Source of the DNA: Brevibacterium paucivorans
GTDB lineage: Bacteria > Actinomycetota > Actinomycetes > Actinomycetales > Brevibacteriaceae
Assembly: GCF_016907735.1 (NCBI RefSeq)
Contig: NZ_JAFBCP010000001.1
Location: 1,922,001 to 1,986,000 of the forward strand
DNA length: 64,000 nucleotides
Reading direction: 5' to 3'
Below are positions 55,770 to 64,000 of the stretch, piece by piece. A program made the translations under genes and the position numbers. The stretch's first letter is position 1, and every line of letters begins with the position of its first letter. Under the pieces are notes generated by a model, which was given only the letters and a program-made list of their open reading frames with translations, made no database searches and was not told the origin of the DNA.

Positions 55770-58640
55770 ATGGCGACCAGTACGACTTCCCCCGCTACTG
55801 GTACAGGACGCCGGAAGCGTGGAGCCCCCACGCAGGCTACTGAACCCGCGGGCGAACAGCAGAAAACCAACCCCGTAACCGGAGCATGGATGGGCATGTC
55901 ACGCATGGCCGGAGACCGCGCACGCAAAGCATTTAGTGAAGACGTAGAAACTCCTACCCGTCGCGACGGCACAGGCTTCTTTCTCGTTGGCCTGGCAGTC
56001 GTTGTCGCGGCCTTCGAGTGGTGGAACATACCAGGCGTCTTTGGCAACGCGGTGCGCGGAGTATTTGAAGGGACCTTTGGGCGAGTAGCCCTGGTCCTTC
56101 CTGCTGTGTTCGTTCTCTACGCCGTTCGACTCTTCATGCGCGGAAACGAAACCCGCCAAAACAACCGCATCCTGGTAGGAACCATCGCTCTACTGGTCTC
56201 CGCCGCGGGCCTTGCGCACATCGCTGCCGGCAACCCCAGCTTCGTCAACTCGCGCGAAGCCATGGCCAACGGCGGGGGAGCGCTGGGCTACATCGTGTCC
56301 AGCCCACTCGTCACCGCAGCGACCGTGTACGTAGCCGTACCAATTCTGGTGCTCATCGCGCTCTTTAGCGTCCTCGTGATCACCGCCACGCCAGTCGTCA
56401 AGGTTCCCGAACGCCTCGTAGGCCTCTACAATCGCCTCACCGGGGGTGCCCCAGAAGCCAGCGGCGACGCCAAGGGCGACAACGCCAACGTCGACCTCGT
56501 CGCCACCAACCAGCGCACCTCGGCCCTCAAACCCATGGGACGCAAGCGCCGCTCAAAGAAGCAAGAAGGCGAAGAAGTTACCCGTGCCTATGACAAGGCA
56601 ACTATTGATGACACCTCAGGTAAGGACGCCGAGGTCGCCCCACCTGCCACTGAAGACGCGCCTACCCGTGTGCTCAACAGCGAGATCTACGACGTCGATC
56701 AAGACGTAGACGAACCGAAGTACAAGCCCGGCCAGCGTCGCCCCACCAAGGCCGAACGCGAAACCGCGAAACTCAAACGCGACCAGGGTCTGGACGCCTC
56801 ACTGCCCGGTGAAACCGCAGATGCTCAGGCAGAAGACGCCACCCGCGCGATCGACCGCAAGCCCGACCCAGCAAACACGGTGCCTACCGTCAACACGCCG
56901 GCACCCGCGGCCACCGGAGAGTTGCCACAGCGCGTTGAACAGCTGGAGCTCGCTGGCGATGTCACGTACACGCTGCCTGCCTCGGACATGCTCACGGCCG
57001 GGCCGCCGCCCAAGGAGCGCTCGGAGGTCAATGACCGCGTGGTCGAAGCGCTACGTGAAGTATTTGAGCAGTTCAAGATCAACGCCGCCGTCACTGGTTT
57101 CTCGCGTGGTCCAACAGTGACCCGTTACGAAATTGAACTGGAACCCGGCACCAAGGTCGAAAAGGTCACCGCGCTCGAAAAGAACATCGCCTACGCGGTG
57201 GCCAGCGCCGACGTGCGCATCCTGTCGCCAATTCCAGGCAAAAAAGCCATTGGTATTGAGATCCCCAACGCCGACCGCGAAACCGTGGCTCTGGGCGACG
57301 TTCTGCGCTCCCAAGCAGCACGTGGCACCGACAAGCCGATGGTCGTGGGTGTTGGTAAGGACGTTGAAGGTGGCTTCGTTGTTGCCGACCTTGCGAAGAT
57401 GCCACACCTGCTGGTGGCCGGTGCGACCGGTTCCGGTAAATCGTCGTTTGTGAACTCCATGATCACGTCCATCATGATGCGTGCAACGCCTGATGAAGTG
57501 CGCATGATCCTGGTTGACCCCAAGCGTGTGGAACTGACCATTTACGAAGGCATTCCGCACCTGATTACGCCCATCATCACCAACCCCAAGAAGGCCGCTG
57601 AAGCCCTCGAATGGGTGGTGCGTGAAATGGATGCCCGCTACGACGACCTCGCCCACTTTGGGTTCAAGCACGTGCGCGAGTTCAACCAGGCCGTGCGCGA
57701 AGGACGCCTCACGCCACCTCCTGGTTCCGAACGCGTTTTGCAGCCATACCCGTACCTGCTGGTCGTTGTCGACGAGCTGGCTGACCTCATGATGGTTGCG
57801 CCACGCGACGTCGAAGCCTCGATTCAGCGCATTACGCAGCTGGCTCGTGCCGCCGGAATCCACTTGGTGCTTGCGACCCAGCGCCCATCCGTGGACGTTG
57901 TTACTGGTCTGATCAAGGCCAACGTGCCGTCGCGCCTGGCCTTCGCAACCTCGTCGCTGGCCGACTCCCGCGTGATCTTGGACATGCCCGGTGCCGAGAA
58001 GCTCATTGGCCAAGGTGACGCGCTGTTCCTGCCCATGGGTAAGTCCAAGCCCATGCGTGTGCAGGGTTCGTGGGTCAACGAGTCCGAAATTGAAGAAGTG
58101 GTCAAGCACGTCAAGACCCAGCTCGCGCCTAACTACCGCGAAGACGTGCAGACCAGCGCGCCTAAGAAGCAGATCGATGAAGAGATCGGCGACGACATGG
58201 ACGTGCTGCTCCAGGCCGCTGAGCTGGTCATCACCACGCAGTTCGGTTCGACCTCGATGCTGCAGCGCAAGCTACGCGTTGGGTTTGCCAAGGCAGGTCG
58301 CCTCATGGACCTCATGGAGTCGCGCGGAATTGTTGGGCCGTCCGAAGGGTCCAAAGCGCGCGACGTGCTCGTCAAGCCCGAAGACCTGGCAAGCACCCTG
58401 GCGTTCATCCGCGGCGATGCCCCACCTGAAGATTCGTCTGCTGAGGGCGCTGACGGTGTTGGTGACGCTCAGGCTAATGCGCCTTACGCGCAGGCCGCCG
58501 AGGTCGTTAACCCTGGCGACGGAAGCGCTACCAGCGACAGGGGAACCGGCGAGTTGAAAGCCGGCGACATTGACCCCGAAACCGGGCTGGAAGTCGTAGA
58601 GGCTTCCAGTGAAGACGCCTGGGGCCTGACCGGACGCTAG
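55770..58640 (+). CDS. ftsK: DNA translocase FtsK/SpoIIIE
   Basis: 956 residues. N-terminal membrane region of about four helices (about 65–230), a long acidic/Ala/Pro linker (about 235–440), α/β motor domains with Walker A VAGATGSGKSSFVNSMI and Walker B YLLVVVDELADLM, and a C-terminal winged-helix γ domain (STSMLQRKLRVGFAKAGRLM) that reads KOPS. Pumps chromosome ends through the septum. ATG at 55770 is chosen because homology begins nearby. The linker and tail carry motif copies at 56518, 56629 and 58498. Confidence 0.93.
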   Translation: MATSTTSPATGTGRRKRGAPTQATEPAGEQQKTNPVTGAWMGMSRMAGDRARKAFSEDVETPTRRDGTGFFLVGLAVVVAAFEWWNIPGVFGNAVRGVFEGTFGRVALVLPAVFVLYAVRLFMRGNETRQNNRILVGTIALLVSAAGLAHIAAGNPSFVNSREAMANGGGALGYIVSSPLVTAATVYVAVPILVLIALFSVLVITATPVVKVPERLVGLYNRLTGGAPEASGDAKGDNANVDLVATNQRTSALKPMGRKRRSKKQEGEEVTRAYDKATIDDTSGKDAEVAPPATEDAPTRVLNSEIYDVDQDVDEPKYKPGQRRPTKAERETAKLKRDQGLDASLPGETADAQAEDATRAIDRKPDPANTVPTVNTPAPAATGELPQRVEQLELAGDVTYTLPASDMLTAGPPPKERSEVNDRVVEALREVFEQFKINAAVTGFSRGPTVTRYEIELEPGTKVEKVTALEKNIAYAVASADVRILSPIPGKKAIGIEIPNADRETVALGDVLRSQAARGTDKPMVVGVGKDVEGGFVVADLAKMPHLLVAGATGSGKSSFVNSMITSIMMRATPDEVRMILVDPKRVELTIYEGIPHLITPIITNPKKAAEALEWVVREMDARYDDLAHFGFKHVREFNQAVREGRLTPPPGSERVLQPYPYLLVVVDELADLMMVAPRDVEASIQRITQLARAAGIHLVLATQRPSVDVVTGLIKANVPSRLAFATSSLADSRVILDMPGAEKLIGQGDALFLPMGKSKPMRVQGSWVNESEIEEVVKHVKTQLAPNYREDVQTSAPKKQIDEEIGDDMDVLLQAAELVITTQFGSTSMLQRKLRVGFAKAGRLMDLMESRGIVGPSEGSKARDVLVKPEDLASTLAFIRGDAPPEDSSAEGADGVGDAQANAPYAQAAEVVNPGDGSATSDRGTGELKAGDIDPETGLEVVEASSEDAWGLTGR

Positions 58641-58664
58641 TGATCGGTCGATAAGCTAAGAGAT

Positions 58665-59471
58665 ATGAGTACCCCAGACCGCAAACAGGGTCAGCCGGAA
58701 ACCACCTCGGCGGGTCAGCCGGAAACCACCTCGGCGACGCGCAAAGAACGCAACCGCGCTGCTGCTACGCGCACACGCATGCAACACGTGCCAAACGCGT
58801 TGACGGTGTTGCGCATCATCATGGTGCCGGTGTTTGCCGTGCTTTTGCTCATGCACGGCGGGCAGGACCCAACCCTGCGCTGGTGGGCACTGGGCGTGTT
58901 CCTTGTGGCAATGTTTACCGACAAACTCGACGGTGACATCGCCCGCAAGTACAACATTGTGTCCAACTTTGGGAAGCTCGCCGACCCCATCGCCGACAAA
59001 GCCCTCATGGCCGCTGCGTTCATTGGGCTGGCGATCGTGGGGGCTCTGCCATGGTGGGTTCCCGTGGTGATTCTGGTGCGCGAAATCGGTATCACCGTCA
59101 TGCGCATGTTCATGCTCAAGTACGAAGTCATGCCGGCTTCGCGTGGCGGAAAGATCAAGACCGTGCTCCAGACGGTGACCGTGGCGCTGTATATCGCCGC
59201 CTTGCCGCTGGCCGTGGTGGCCCCCGCCGGTTTCATGTTCGTCTACGCGATCATCGCCGGATTCGCGCTCACGCTCACCGTTGTGGTCACCGTACTCACC
59301 GGTGTCGACTACGTTCTGCAGGCCCAGAAAATCAAGAAGGAAGCGGGCCAAAGTGAGGCAGACGCCAACGCAACTAACACCTCGGGAGCGACCAGCAAGG
59401 ACGCGAAGCCTGACGTAAACCCGGACGCAAACTCAACCGACACCTCGGGCAAGGCGCCGAATGGCCGCTGA
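58665..59471 (+). CDS. pgsA: CDP-diacylglycerol–glycerol-3-phosphate 3-phosphatidyltransferase
   Basis: 268 residues, about five membrane helices. Catalytic CDP-alcohol motif spans TDKLDGDIARKYN and NFGKLADPIADK (DxxDGxxARx8Gx3Dx3D). Makes phosphatidylglycerol phosphate. The N-terminal tail is a perfect 24-bp tandem repeat encoding GQPETTSA twice, and the C-terminal tail is Asn/Asp/Ser-rich with two further motif copies; both tails are outside the enzyme core. Overlaps cinA by 11 nt. Confidence 0.92.
   Translation: MSTPDRKQGQPETTSAGQPETTSATRKERNRAAATRTRMQHVPNALTVLRIIMVPVFAVLLLMHGGQDPTLRWWALGVFLVAMFTDKLDGDIARKYNIVSNFGKLADPIADKALMAAAFIGLAIVGALPWWVPVVILVREIGITVMRMFMLKYEVMPASRGGKIKTVLQTVTVALYIAALPLAVVAPAGFMFVYAIIAGFALTLTVVVTVLTGVDYVLQAQKIKKEAGQSEADANATNTSGATSKDAKPDVNPDANSTDTSGKAPNGR
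58689..58736 (+). repeat. 24-bp perfect tandem repeat in pgsA
   Basis: Two units at 58689–58712 and 58713–58736, each containing GGAAACCACCTCGGCG, so each carries one ACCTCGG motif copy. Confidence 0.95.
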
Positions 59472-59976
59472 CACCGGGTACCTGGCCACGCGCGTTGTTC
59501 ACACGTACACGCAGCGCGGGCTCACGGTTGCAACGTGCGAATCCCTGACAGCTGGACTGGTTGCGGGGACGCTGGCCACCGTGCCGGGCGCGTCGAAGGT
59601 TCTGCGTGGCGGTCTGGTAACGTACGCCAGCGATGTGAAATCTGCGCTGGCTGGCGTTGATGCTGGGCTTTTGGAAACGGTCGGGGCTGTGGATGCCGAG
59701 GTGGCCCTCCAGATGGCGCGGGGTGCTCGGCGGGCGTGTGAGGCGGATGTTGCGGTGGCCTGCACGGGTGTCGCCGGGCCTGACGCACAAGATGGCAAAC
59801 CTGTTGGTACCGTGTTCATCGCCGTGGTGGCTGGGGATGACGAAAGCGTGTGCGAACATGCGTTTGAAGGGGACCGAGCGGCGATTCGACAGAAGACTGT
59901 TGACGCGTGTTGTGAAGCGCTGTTGCGCATCACTTCCTGCGGAGTTTCTTTAAATCCCGTGGAAGACGACCTCTGA
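59461..59976 (+). CDS. cinA: CinA family protein (nicotinamide-nucleotide amidase, PncC-like)
   Basis: 171 residues, the C-terminal CinA/PncC domain alone. Seen: VATCESLTAGLVAGTLATVP, GASKVLRGGLVTYASDVKSA and AVACTGVAGPDAQDGKPVGT. Deamidates NMN to NaMN in characterised relatives. pgsA–cinA–clgR–DUF3046–recA is a typical actinobacterial order. Confidence 0.9.
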   Translation: MAADTGYLATRVVHTYTQRGLTVATCESLTAGLVAGTLATVPGASKVLRGGLVTYASDVKSALAGVDAGLLETVGAVDAEVALQMARGARRACEADVAVACTGVAGPDAQDGKPVGTVFIAVVAGDDESVCEHAFEGDRAAIRQKTVDACCEALLRITSCGVSLNPVEDDL

Positions 59977-60023
59977 GGTTTAGTGCGAAACCGAACGCAC
60001 TGTAGGGTTGTTGGAATAAACCA

Positions 60024-60035
60024 CGTACCGGTACG
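60024..60035. promoter_or_regulatory. Palindrome upstream of clgR
   Basis: CGTACCGGTACG, a perfect 12-bp palindrome 42 nt before the clgR start. A possible operator; not matched to a known consensus. Confidence 0.35.
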
Positions 60036-60076
60036 GTTACACCTCTACACGTACCACGTCGCCTGAGGAGGCTATT

Positions 60077-60403
60077 TTGACCCTGCTCCGTACCGAAATC
60101 GGCGACACCCTGCGCGTTGCGCGACGTCGTCAGAACCGAACTCTTCGCGATGTCTCGATGGATGCACGTGTGTCGCTGGGGTACTTGAGTGAAATTGAAC
60201 GCGGGCAAAAAGAAGCATCGTCTGAACTGCTCGCGTCCATTTGTGAAGCCCTGGACATGCCCGTATCGGTTCTTCTTCGCGAAGTTGCCGACAAGATTGC
60301 CCTGTCGGAAGGTGTTCTCGTTCCCGACACGGTGCCAGACAACTTCGAACAGATCGATGTACCCGGTGGGGTAGCGAAGCGAGCCTTCGCACAACAGCGA
60401 TAG
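60077..60403 (+). CDS. clgR: XRE-family regulator ClgR-like
   Basis: 108 residues, TTG start with GAGGAGG upstream. HTH_3 domain at about 10–65 ([40 protein letters not shown]). Matches ClgR, the activator of clp protease genes in actinobacteria, by sequence and by position between cinA and recA. Confidence 0.88.
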   Translation: MTLLRTEIGDTLRVARRRQNRTLRDVSMDARVSLGYLSEIERGQKEASSELLASICEALDMPVSVLLREVADKIALSEGVLVPDTVPDNFEQIDVPGGVAKRAFAQQR

Positions 60404-60474
60404 TAATGATGACAGTGGGCCGGGGCGTTGTGTGCCCCGGTCGCAGGTAGTCGCATGTAACGGAAGGGTCTTCT

Positions 60475-60705
60475 GTGCGCCATAGTGTCTATTGGGAGCT
60501 GATGAACGACGAGTTCGGCTCGGTTCGTGCAGCGTCGCTCCATACTGATTTGGCGCTGAGTTCATTAGGGTCCCTCACCGCTCATGAAGCACTTGAGCGA
60601 GGAGATGACCCTAAAACTGTGTGGATCGCTGTGTGTGACGCAACAGGTGTGCCACAAAGTCGCCGTCTGGGGACAGATAAGAAACCGCGGTCGAATCCCT
60701 TTTGA
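60475..60705 (+). CDS. DUF3046 family protein
   Basis: 76 residues, GTG start. Conserved segments FWELMNDEFG-like (YWELMNDEFGSVRAASLHTD) and VPQSRRLG near the C-terminus. Small actinobacterial protein always near recA; function unknown. Confidence 0.85.
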   Translation: MRHSVYWELMNDEFGSVRAASLHTDLALSSLGSLTAHEALERGDDPKTVWIAVCDATGVPQSRRLGTDKKPRSNPF

Positions 60706-60738
60706 TTCGCGACACGCGGGTGGTTTTACACGCAATGT

Positions 60739-60754
60739 TCGAACGTGTGTTCAA
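60739..60754 (+). promoter_or_regulatory. SOS (LexA) box upstream of recA
   Basis: TCGAACGTGTGTTCAA matches the actinobacterial LexA consensus (TCGAAC-N4-GTTCGA) at 11 of 12 fixed positions. TACGAT at 60763 may be the −10 box. recA starts at 60884. Confidence 0.8.
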
Positions 60755-60883
60755 TTTTCGCGTACGATGGTTCTGTGACATTAAGTGTGGCAAACGGGAG
60801 AGTTTTCCACATTTTTCTTTGTGAGGAATTTCTGTGTCAGTGCCTCCTCATAGAGTGCAACTAGACCATCACGAGGAGGAACC

Positions 60884-61936
60884 ATGGCGACAAAGTCAAG
60901 TAACGCAAACGCTGGTGCCGACAACAAACAAAGGGCACTCGAAACTGCGCTCAGCCAGGTGGAACGCCAGTACGGAAAAGGCTCCATCATGCGTTTGGGT
61001 TCGCAGGAACGCCAACCCATTGAAGCAATCCCGACCGGTTCGCTCGCGCTCGACGTGGCGCTCGGAATTGGGGGACTGCCACGCGGCCGTGTGATCGAAG
61101 TTTACGGCCCAGAATCATCCGGTAAGACAACCGTTGCGCTCCACGCCGTTGCGAACGCGCAGAAGGCCGGCGGTCTGGCAGCGTTCATTGACGCTGAGCA
61201 CGCGCTTGATCCGGAATACGCGGCCAAGCTGGGAGTCGACACAGACCAGCTTCTGGTTTCGCAGCCAGACACCGGTGAACAGGCGCTTGAAATCGCCGAC
61301 ATGCTCATCCGCTCAGGTGCGCTGGACATTATCGTGATCGACTCGGTTGCGGCTCTAGTTCCTAAGGCAGAAATCGAAGGTGAGATGGGTGACTCGCACG
61401 TGGGTCTCCAAGCCCGCCTCATGTCGCAAGCACTGCGCAAAATCACGGGTGCTCTGGCGCATTCCAAGACCACTGCCATCTTCATTAACCAGCTGCGCGA
61501 AAAGGTGGGCGTGTTCTTCGGTTCGCCAGAAACCACCTCGGGCGGTAAGGCGCTGAAGTTCTACGCGTCTGTGCGCCTTGACGTGCGACGGATTGAAACC
61601 TTGAAAGAAGGTGCCGACGCAGTTGGTAACAAGACGCGCGTCAAAGTGGTGAAGAACAAGGTTGCGCCTCCGTTTAAGCAGGCCGAATTCGACATCATCT
61701 ACGGTCAAGGGATCTCACGCGAAGGTTCCATCATTGACATGGGTGTAGAGAACGGAATCGTGCGCAAGTCTGGCTCCTGGTTCACATATGAGGGTGACCA
61801 GCTTGGGCAGGGTAAAGAGAACGTTCGTAACTTCTTGCGCGACAATCCTGAACTCGCCGACGAAATTGAGACCAAGATCCTCATGAAGCTTGGCATTATC
61901 GAAGACGAAACCGAGGAACAGAAGCCTCAGGAGTGA
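60884..61936 (+). CDS. recA: Recombinase RecA
   Basis: 350 residues. ATP-dependent strand-exchange protein and LexA co-protease. Walker [10 protein letters not shown], Walker [16 protein letters not shown]2-region [19 protein letters not shown], and C-terminal domain. ATG with GAGGAACC upstream. recX follows after 6 nt. Confidence 0.97.
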   Translation: MATKSSNANAGADNKQRALETALSQVERQYGKGSIMRLGSQERQPIEAIPTGSLALDVALGIGGLPRGRVIEVYGPESSGKTTVALHAVANAQKAGGLAAFIDAEHALDPEYAAKLGVDTDQLLVSQPDTGEQALEIADMLIRSGALDIIVIDSVAALVPKAEIEGEMGDSHVGLQARLMSQALRKITGALAHSKTTAIFINQLREKVGVFFGSPETTSGGKALKFYASVRLDVRRIETLKEGADAVGNKTRVKVVKNKVAPPFKQAEFDIIYGQGISREGSIIDMGVENGIVRKSGSWFTYEGDQLGQGKENVRNFLRDNPELADEIETKILMKLGIIEDETEEQKPQE

Positions 61937-61942
61937 TAACTC

Positions 61943-62494
61943 GTGAGTAGCGCACAGCTCATTGAATCGCTACAACAGTCGATCGACAAGATCGAGGCGC
62001 ACAGCGCACAGCCGGAACCCGATCCACAGGCGCACGACCCGGAATATAAACAAGCCAAGAAACGGGCTTTGAACATTTTGAGTGTGCGTGACTATTCGGT
62101 TGACGAACTTCGAAAGAAGCTCATCGCGCGCGAACACCCTGAAGACGCTGTTGAACGTGTGTTGGCCAAACTGCAACGAGCAGGGTTACTCAACGACGAA
62201 GAGTACGCACAGAACTACGTGCGGGTACACCGCGAGAAGCGAAACCTGTCCACGTCTGCGCTGCGGCGTGAGCTCGCTAAGCGGGGGGTCGCGGACAAAC
62301 ACATTCGTTACGCTCTCGACCAGGTAGAAGACGAGCACGAGGTGGCTTTCGGGGTGGCGCTGAAAAAGGCGCGTTCGACCGTTGGGCTACCGCGTGAGAC
62401 GCGCATGCGACGTATTCTTGCGATGCTTGCCAGGCGTGGGTTCCCGCAGAGCATCAGCATGGATGTGACCTTGCGCGCACTCGACGAAACCTGA
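61943..62494 (+). CDS. recX: Regulatory protein RecX
   Basis: 183 residues, GTG start. Three-helix repeats of the family: RALNILSVRDYSVDELRKKL, VLAKLQRAGLLNDEEYAQNY and RRILAMLARRGFPQSI. Binds and inhibits RecA filaments. Probably co-transcribed with recA. Confidence 0.92.
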   Translation: MSSAQLIESLQQSIDKIEAHSAQPEPDPQAHDPEYKQAKKRALNILSVRDYSVDELRKKLIAREHPEDAVERVLAKLQRAGLLNDEEYAQNYVRVHREKRNLSTSALRRELAKRGVADKHIRYALDQVEDEHEVAFGVALKKARSTVGLPRETRMRRILAMLARRGFPQSISMDVTLRALDET

Positions 62495-62533
62495 GCGGTT
62501 GTGCAGTGGGCAGCCCTGTAGAATGTAGGTCTG

Positions 62534-64000
62534 ATGACTGACGTACTAAACCGCACCTATGAAGTGAAAACATACGGGTGCCAGATGAATGTTCACGACT
62601 CTGAACGCCTCTCAGGTCTACTCGACGACGCTGGATATACGCCAGCCCAGCCCAATGAACAAGCCGATGTCGTGGTGTTTAACACCTGTGCGGTACGCGA
62701 AAACGCCGACAACCGCTTGTACGGGAACCTGGGCCGTTTAGCAGAAGTGAAAGAAAGCCACCCAGAACTGCAGATCGCAGTGGGTGGGTGCATGGCGCAA
62801 AAGGACCGCGACACCATCGTGGAACGTGCCCCATGGGTCGATGTGGTGTTCGGAACGCACAACATGGGCGCACTTCCCGTACTCCTGGAACGCGCGCGTC
62901 ACAACAAAGAAGCTCAAGTTGAGATCAAGGAAAGCCTCGAAGTTTTCCCCTCCACGCTTCCCACTAGGCGCGAATCGACCCATTCTGGGTGGGTGTCGAT
63001 CTCCGTGGGGTGCAACAACACGTGTACGTTCTGCATCGTGCCCCACCTGCGCGGAAAAGAAAAAGACCGTCGCCCAGGTGACATCCTCGCTGAAGTCGAA
63101 GCTTTGGCTGCACAAGGTGTCATCGAGGTGACCTTGCTGGGGCAGAACGTGAACTCCTACGGAACCGAATTCCGTGACCGCCAAGCGTTCAGCAAACTTC
63201 TGCGCGCAGTGGGCAAAGTGCCGGGAATTGAACGCGTGCGCTTTACCAGCCCACACCCGGCTGCGTTTTCCGACGACGTCATTGAGGCGATGGCCGAAAC
63301 CCCAACGGTCATGCCACAGCTGCACATGCCACTGCAGTCAGGGTCGGACACCGTGCTGAAAGCCATGCGCAGGTCCTACCGCACCAAACGCTTCATGAAC
63401 ATTCTGGACAAGGTACGCGAACGCATTCCGCACGCGTCGATCACCACCGACATCATTGTTGGATTCCCCGGTGAAACCGAGGAAGACTTCGAACAGACCA
63501 TGGACGTGGTGCGCCAAGCGCGTTTCACTCAGGCATATACGTTCCAGTACTCAATCCGCCCCGGTACGCCGGCTGCCACCATGGAAAACCAGATTCCAAA
63601 AGACGTTGTGCAAGAACGGTTCGAACGCCTGGTCGAACTCCAAGACCAGATCGCGTGGGAAGAAAACAAGGCGTGCGTGGGCAATCAGGTTGAAGTACTC
63701 GTCAACAGTGGTCCTGACCCGCAACACGGGCGCATGTCCGGTCGAGCACGCGACAACCGACTCGTTCACGTGCGGGCTCAAGAAGGACTGGACGCGCGTC
63801 CCGGCGACATCGTCACAGCAACGGTGACCGAAGCGAAACCGTACTTCCTCATCAGCGATTCGGAATACACCGTGAGGCGCACACCGGCGGGCGACGCGTG
63901 GGACCTCTCCCAAGCAGAAAGTTGCGGCACCACGGGAGGGGCTGCCACCTCGGGACCCACCAACCTGGGACTGCCCACCATCCGAGTAGGAGCAAACTAA
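62534..64000 (+). CDS. miaB: tRNA-2-methylthio-N6-dimethylallyladenosine synthase
   Basis: 488 residues, complete; its TAA is the last codon of the window. N-terminal cluster domain ([32 protein letters not shown]), radical-SAM motif GCNNTCTFC, and C-terminal TRAM domain ([12 protein letters not shown]). Adds methylthio groups to i6A37. The Gly/Thr/Ser-rich C-terminal tail (about 465–488) carries an ACCTCGG copy at 63947. Confidence 0.95.
   Translation: MTDVLNRTYEVKTYGCQMNVHDSERLSGLLDDAGYTPAQPNEQADVVVFNTCAVRENADNRLYGNLGRLAEVKESHPELQIAVGGCMAQKDRDTIVERAPWVDVVFGTHNMGALPVLLERARHNKEAQVEIKESLEVFPSTLPTRRESTHSGWVSISVGCNNTCTFCIVPHLRGKEKDRRPGDILAEVEALAAQGVIEVTLLGQNVNSYGTEFRDRQAFSKLLRAVGKVPGIERVRFTSPHPAAFSDDVIEAMAETPTVMPQLHMPLQSGSDTVLKAMRRSYRTKRFMNILDKVRERIPHASITTDIIVGFPGETEEDFEQTMDVVRQARFTQAYTFQYSIRPGTPAATMENQIPKDVVQERFERLVELQDQIAWEENKACVGNQVEVLVNSGPDPQHGRMSGRARDNRLVHVRAQEGLDARPGDIVTATVTEAKPYFLISDSEYTVRRTPAGDAWDLSQAESCGTTGGAATSGPTNLGLPTIRVGAN

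Larger units (their letters stand above)
472..63953. repeat. Dispersed 7-bp motif CCGAGGT / ACCTCGG
   Basis: Hand scan found about 60 copies. Plus-strand examples: 891, 968, 6251, 7894, 11356, 19513, 28291, 46364, 48069, 56629, 58498. Reverse examples: 472, 26135, 28152, 42252, 45798, 55665, 58704, 58728, 61535, 63947. Favoured flanks give SCCGAGGTSG (often CGCCGAGGTCGT). Spacer copies are at 3661, 17010, 44272, 45798, 48069, 52525 and 55665. Counts are by eye and may be off by a few. Confidence 0.7.

Noticed and set aside
61535-61541. Motif copy in recA as independent evidence
   Set aside because: It falls on the conserved PETTSGG residues, so this copy can be explained by protein constraint alone.
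472-63953. CCGAGGT as a Chi or KOPS motif
   Set aside because: The 30/30 strand split in a single replichore-sized window contradicts strand polarity, though 64 kb is a small sample.

Overview
The window (about 58% G+C by eye) is a continuous stretch of an actinobacterial chromosome, probably from the Micrococcales or a neighbouring order. The gene orders are typical of Actinomycetota: rlmN–DivIVA-like, dxr–rseP–ispG–GNAT, rimP–nusA–ylxR–infB–rbfA–truB–ribF–rpsO–pnp–M16 peptidase–dapB–dapA–rnj, and ftsK–pgsA–cinA–clgR–DUF3046–recA–recX–miaB. GTG/TTG starts, 4-nt stop/start overlaps and a TCGAAC-type SOS box upstream of recA agree with this. I cannot name a species. No rRNA, tRNA, CRISPR array or intact insertion sequence was found.

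Layout. 1–12.8 kb: rlmN (5' end outside the window), a DivIVA-like protein, an AMP-binding fragment, glutaryl-CoA dehydrogenase, MEP-pathway genes dxr and ispG around a site-2 protease, a GNAT enzyme, a cytochrome b-like membrane protein, an S4 RNA-binding protein, proS and a TSUP exporter. 12.8–17.1 kb: a decayed 4.3-kb island bounded by an 81-bp duplication of the TSUP 3' end. It holds an interrupted phosphohydrolase, a truncated carboxymuconolactone-decarboxylase-like gene, an intact YbfB-type MFS gene, a glyoxalase and a broken Gfo/Idh/MocA oxidoreductase. 17.1–40.2 kb: the translation and RNA-processing super-operon, with a SatD-type regulator pair, SOD, two further membrane transport or acyltransferase genes, lysine/DAP synthesis genes and RNase J. 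40.2–47.9 kb: a probable glycolate utilisation cluster (LctP-family permease, IclR regulator, GlcD-like oxidase, GlcG-like protein, malate synthase). 48.1–51.6 kb: a NUDIX gene overlapping a large PLD–helicase–DUF3427 gene, the best candidate for a defence module. 51.7–55.5 kb: a secreted metzincin-like protein, a DUF1846 protein and a secreted protein resembling aerolysin-type toxins. 55.8–64 kb: ftsK to miaB, ending at the miaB stop codon.

The most unusual signal crosses gene boundaries. A non-palindromic core, CCGAGGT (reverse ACCTCGG), occurs about 60 times by hand count, roughly five times the number expected from base composition. The copies split 30/30 between strands, fall in spacers and in dispensable protein linkers or tails, and are nearly absent from the island and from the NUDIX–helicase pair. 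This resembles a DNA uptake or self-recognition signal rather than a strand-polar Chi or KOPS motif. Other regulatory structures are four 8-bp half-sites with exact 14-bp periodicity before the SatD gene, two mutually exclusive hairpins over the infB ribosome binding site, and a matched operator pair in the glycolate intergenic region.
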